The position numbers and the translations under genes are program-made. A stretch of DNA of 64,000 bases from the NCBI GenBank assembly GCA_044351265.1, contig JBILGC010000004.1, forward strand, positions 29,801 to 93,800, read 5' to 3'. The notes below the pieces were generated by a model. That model ran no database searches and had not been told where the DNA came from. It saw only the letters and a program-made list of their open reading frames with translations. Positions 63,297 to 64,000 of this stretch are shown here, piece after piece (position 1 is the stretch's first letter; every line of letters starts with the position of its first letter). This DNA is from JAJTFA01 sp044351265 (GTDB taxonomy: Bacteria; Bacteroidota; Bacteroidia; UKL13-3).

Positions 63297-64000
63297 CTAT
63301 TTAGTTAGTTTAATATATGCCGAGTCTCCCTTTTTTAGTTTAGTTATCAATGTGGTATTTTTATCACCATCTCTAACGGTTATACTGGCAGTGTTTGGTG
63401 GACTTTTACCCTCGTTGTTTGCCACTATTTTAATTGTACAGGTTTGGGTTTTAAAAGGCAAAATCAATATCTTTTTACGATGAGAGATGACAAATTTTTC
63501 AAGCACTTCAACATCATTAATAAATAGTGAAACCTCATCACTGTCGCTTGAGGAAGCATCCCATAACTCAATACTGATTTCGCTGCTTTTCCATTGAACG
63601 GTAAGTGATTCCTGCTTCTCTAATATGGTATTTGCAGTTTTATTTTTAAAATCACTAAAAATTCTTTTGGCTTTTTCTAATGAGTCTGTATTTTTTATTC
63701 GTTCTGAAGTAAGCAGCTTATTTGCCATTTCATCAATCGCATCGGCTGATACCAAGTAAATATTACCATTTGTGCATGACCTGCCATCCGGGAATCGCCC
63801 TTCAAAGGACCCTTGAATAATTCTTTTGCTACCTACCGAGCGTATTTTTGCATTATTCACCTGAATAAAACAAAACTCAGAGGCATCTGATTGGGACTTT
63901 GTGCTGATGTTTTCAATTTCTTTGAAAGATATGCGTTTATCTTTTGTGTTTATTTTACCCGTAATGCGCGACTTGGTATTATCTGTTCCATAAATATCTG
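63297..64000 (-). CDS. Unknown protein, C-terminal part (truncated by window edge)
   Basis: The reading frame stays open from 63297 to the right edge. In-frame sequence upstream of the internal GTG at 63860 reads DIYGTDNTKSRITGKINTKD, so the gene starts beyond the window and about 233 residues are visible. The sequence is rich in Ser, Asn and Thr, with beta-type segments (SITVRDGDKNTTLITKL) and a single Cys-containing loop (FPDGRSCTNGNIYLV). No known domain recognised. It could be an exported Bacteroidota protein. Confidence 0.6.
   Translation of the reverse strand, partial: DIYGTDNTKSRITGKINTKDKRISFKEIENISTKSQSDASEFCFIQVNNAKIRSVGSKRIIQGSFEGRFPDGRSCTNGNIYLVSADAIDEMANKLLTSERIKNTDSLEKAKRIFSDFKNKTANTILEKQESLTVQWKSSEISIELWDASSSDSDEVSLFINDVEVLEKFVISHRKKILILPFKTQTCTIKIVANNEGKSPPNTASITVRDGDKNTTLITKLKKGDSAYIKLTK

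Noticed and set aside
1..64000. Search for tRNA, rRNA, insertion sequences, integrases and toxin-antitoxin pairs
   Set aside because: No cloverleaf with CCA-type ends, no transposase or integrase motifs and no flanking direct repeats were recognised by reading. Weak or degenerate cases could be missed.

Overview
The window comes from a Bacteroidota chromosome, probably a free-living member of the Chitinophagales/Sphingobacteriales type. The evidence is PorV/PorQ-like and FadL-like outer-membrane proteins, a fused SecDF, an LptD of the Bacteroidota kind, a eukaryote/archaeon-like ProRS, a Lys/Ala histone-H1-like protein, WG repeats, many lipoproteins, and promoters of the Bacteroidota form TTTG/TTG-N(18-23)-TAnnTTTG. 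Base composition is moderately AT-rich and even, and gene order looks like ordinary core chromosome. I saw no insertion sequences, phage genes, CRISPR arrays, rRNA or tRNA genes.

Layout. 1-4.3 kb: 3' end of a branched-chain aminotransferase, a WYL regulator, EttA and a DUF1003 membrane protein. 4.6-8.7 kb: nucleoside phosphorylase facing a minus-strand envelope operon (a 50-residue lipoprotein, an AcpH-like protein, a PorV-like protein, a beta-barrel protein and a Nudix hydrolase). 8.7-12.5 kb: Lys/Ala-rich DNA-binding-like protein, an AT-rich gap with a three-way-junction-like inverted-repeat element, cinA, a 2-oxo acid dehydrogenase E2 and a small lipoprotein. 12.5-21 kb: DUF58 protein, a fused acyltransferase resembling OlsF, and a minus-strand envelope cluster (two LPP20-type lipoproteins, patatin, FadL-like porin, Asn/Gly/Trp-repeat lipoprotein). 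21-30 kb: proS, folA, a methyltransferase, the pntA1-pntA2-pntB transhydrogenase operon, an HDAC-like hydrolase, a strongly bipolar 65-residue protein and a LuxE-like acyltransferase.

30-46 kb: a TolC/HlyD/ABC export operon whose ABC ATPase has degenerate catalytic motifs, pckA, a subtilisin-like protease, arsC, an intergenic region with two tandem look-alike small RNA candidates, and an RND efflux operon (tetR-tolC-mfp-rnd) with a clear palindromic operator candidate in front of tetR. 46-64 kb: uridine kinase, secDF, exbB-exbD, an OmpA-like protein, an SlyD-type FKBP, a WG-repeat protein, DASH cryptochrome/photolyase, a YheT-like hydrolase, maf, an MlaD-like protein, an amidase, lptD, gcvT, a BamE-like protein, comB and a truncated unknown gene at the right edge.

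The main theme is envelope biogenesis and export: LptD, MlaD-like, amidase, SecDF, ExbBD, OmpA, PorV/FadL-like barrels, two tripartite export systems and several lipoproteins. The most interesting unexplained signal is the tandem pair of roughly 90-nt minus-strand RNAs at about 39.14-39.39 kb. Each has its own TAnnTTTG promoter, a 5' hairpin, a shared block and an intrinsic terminator.
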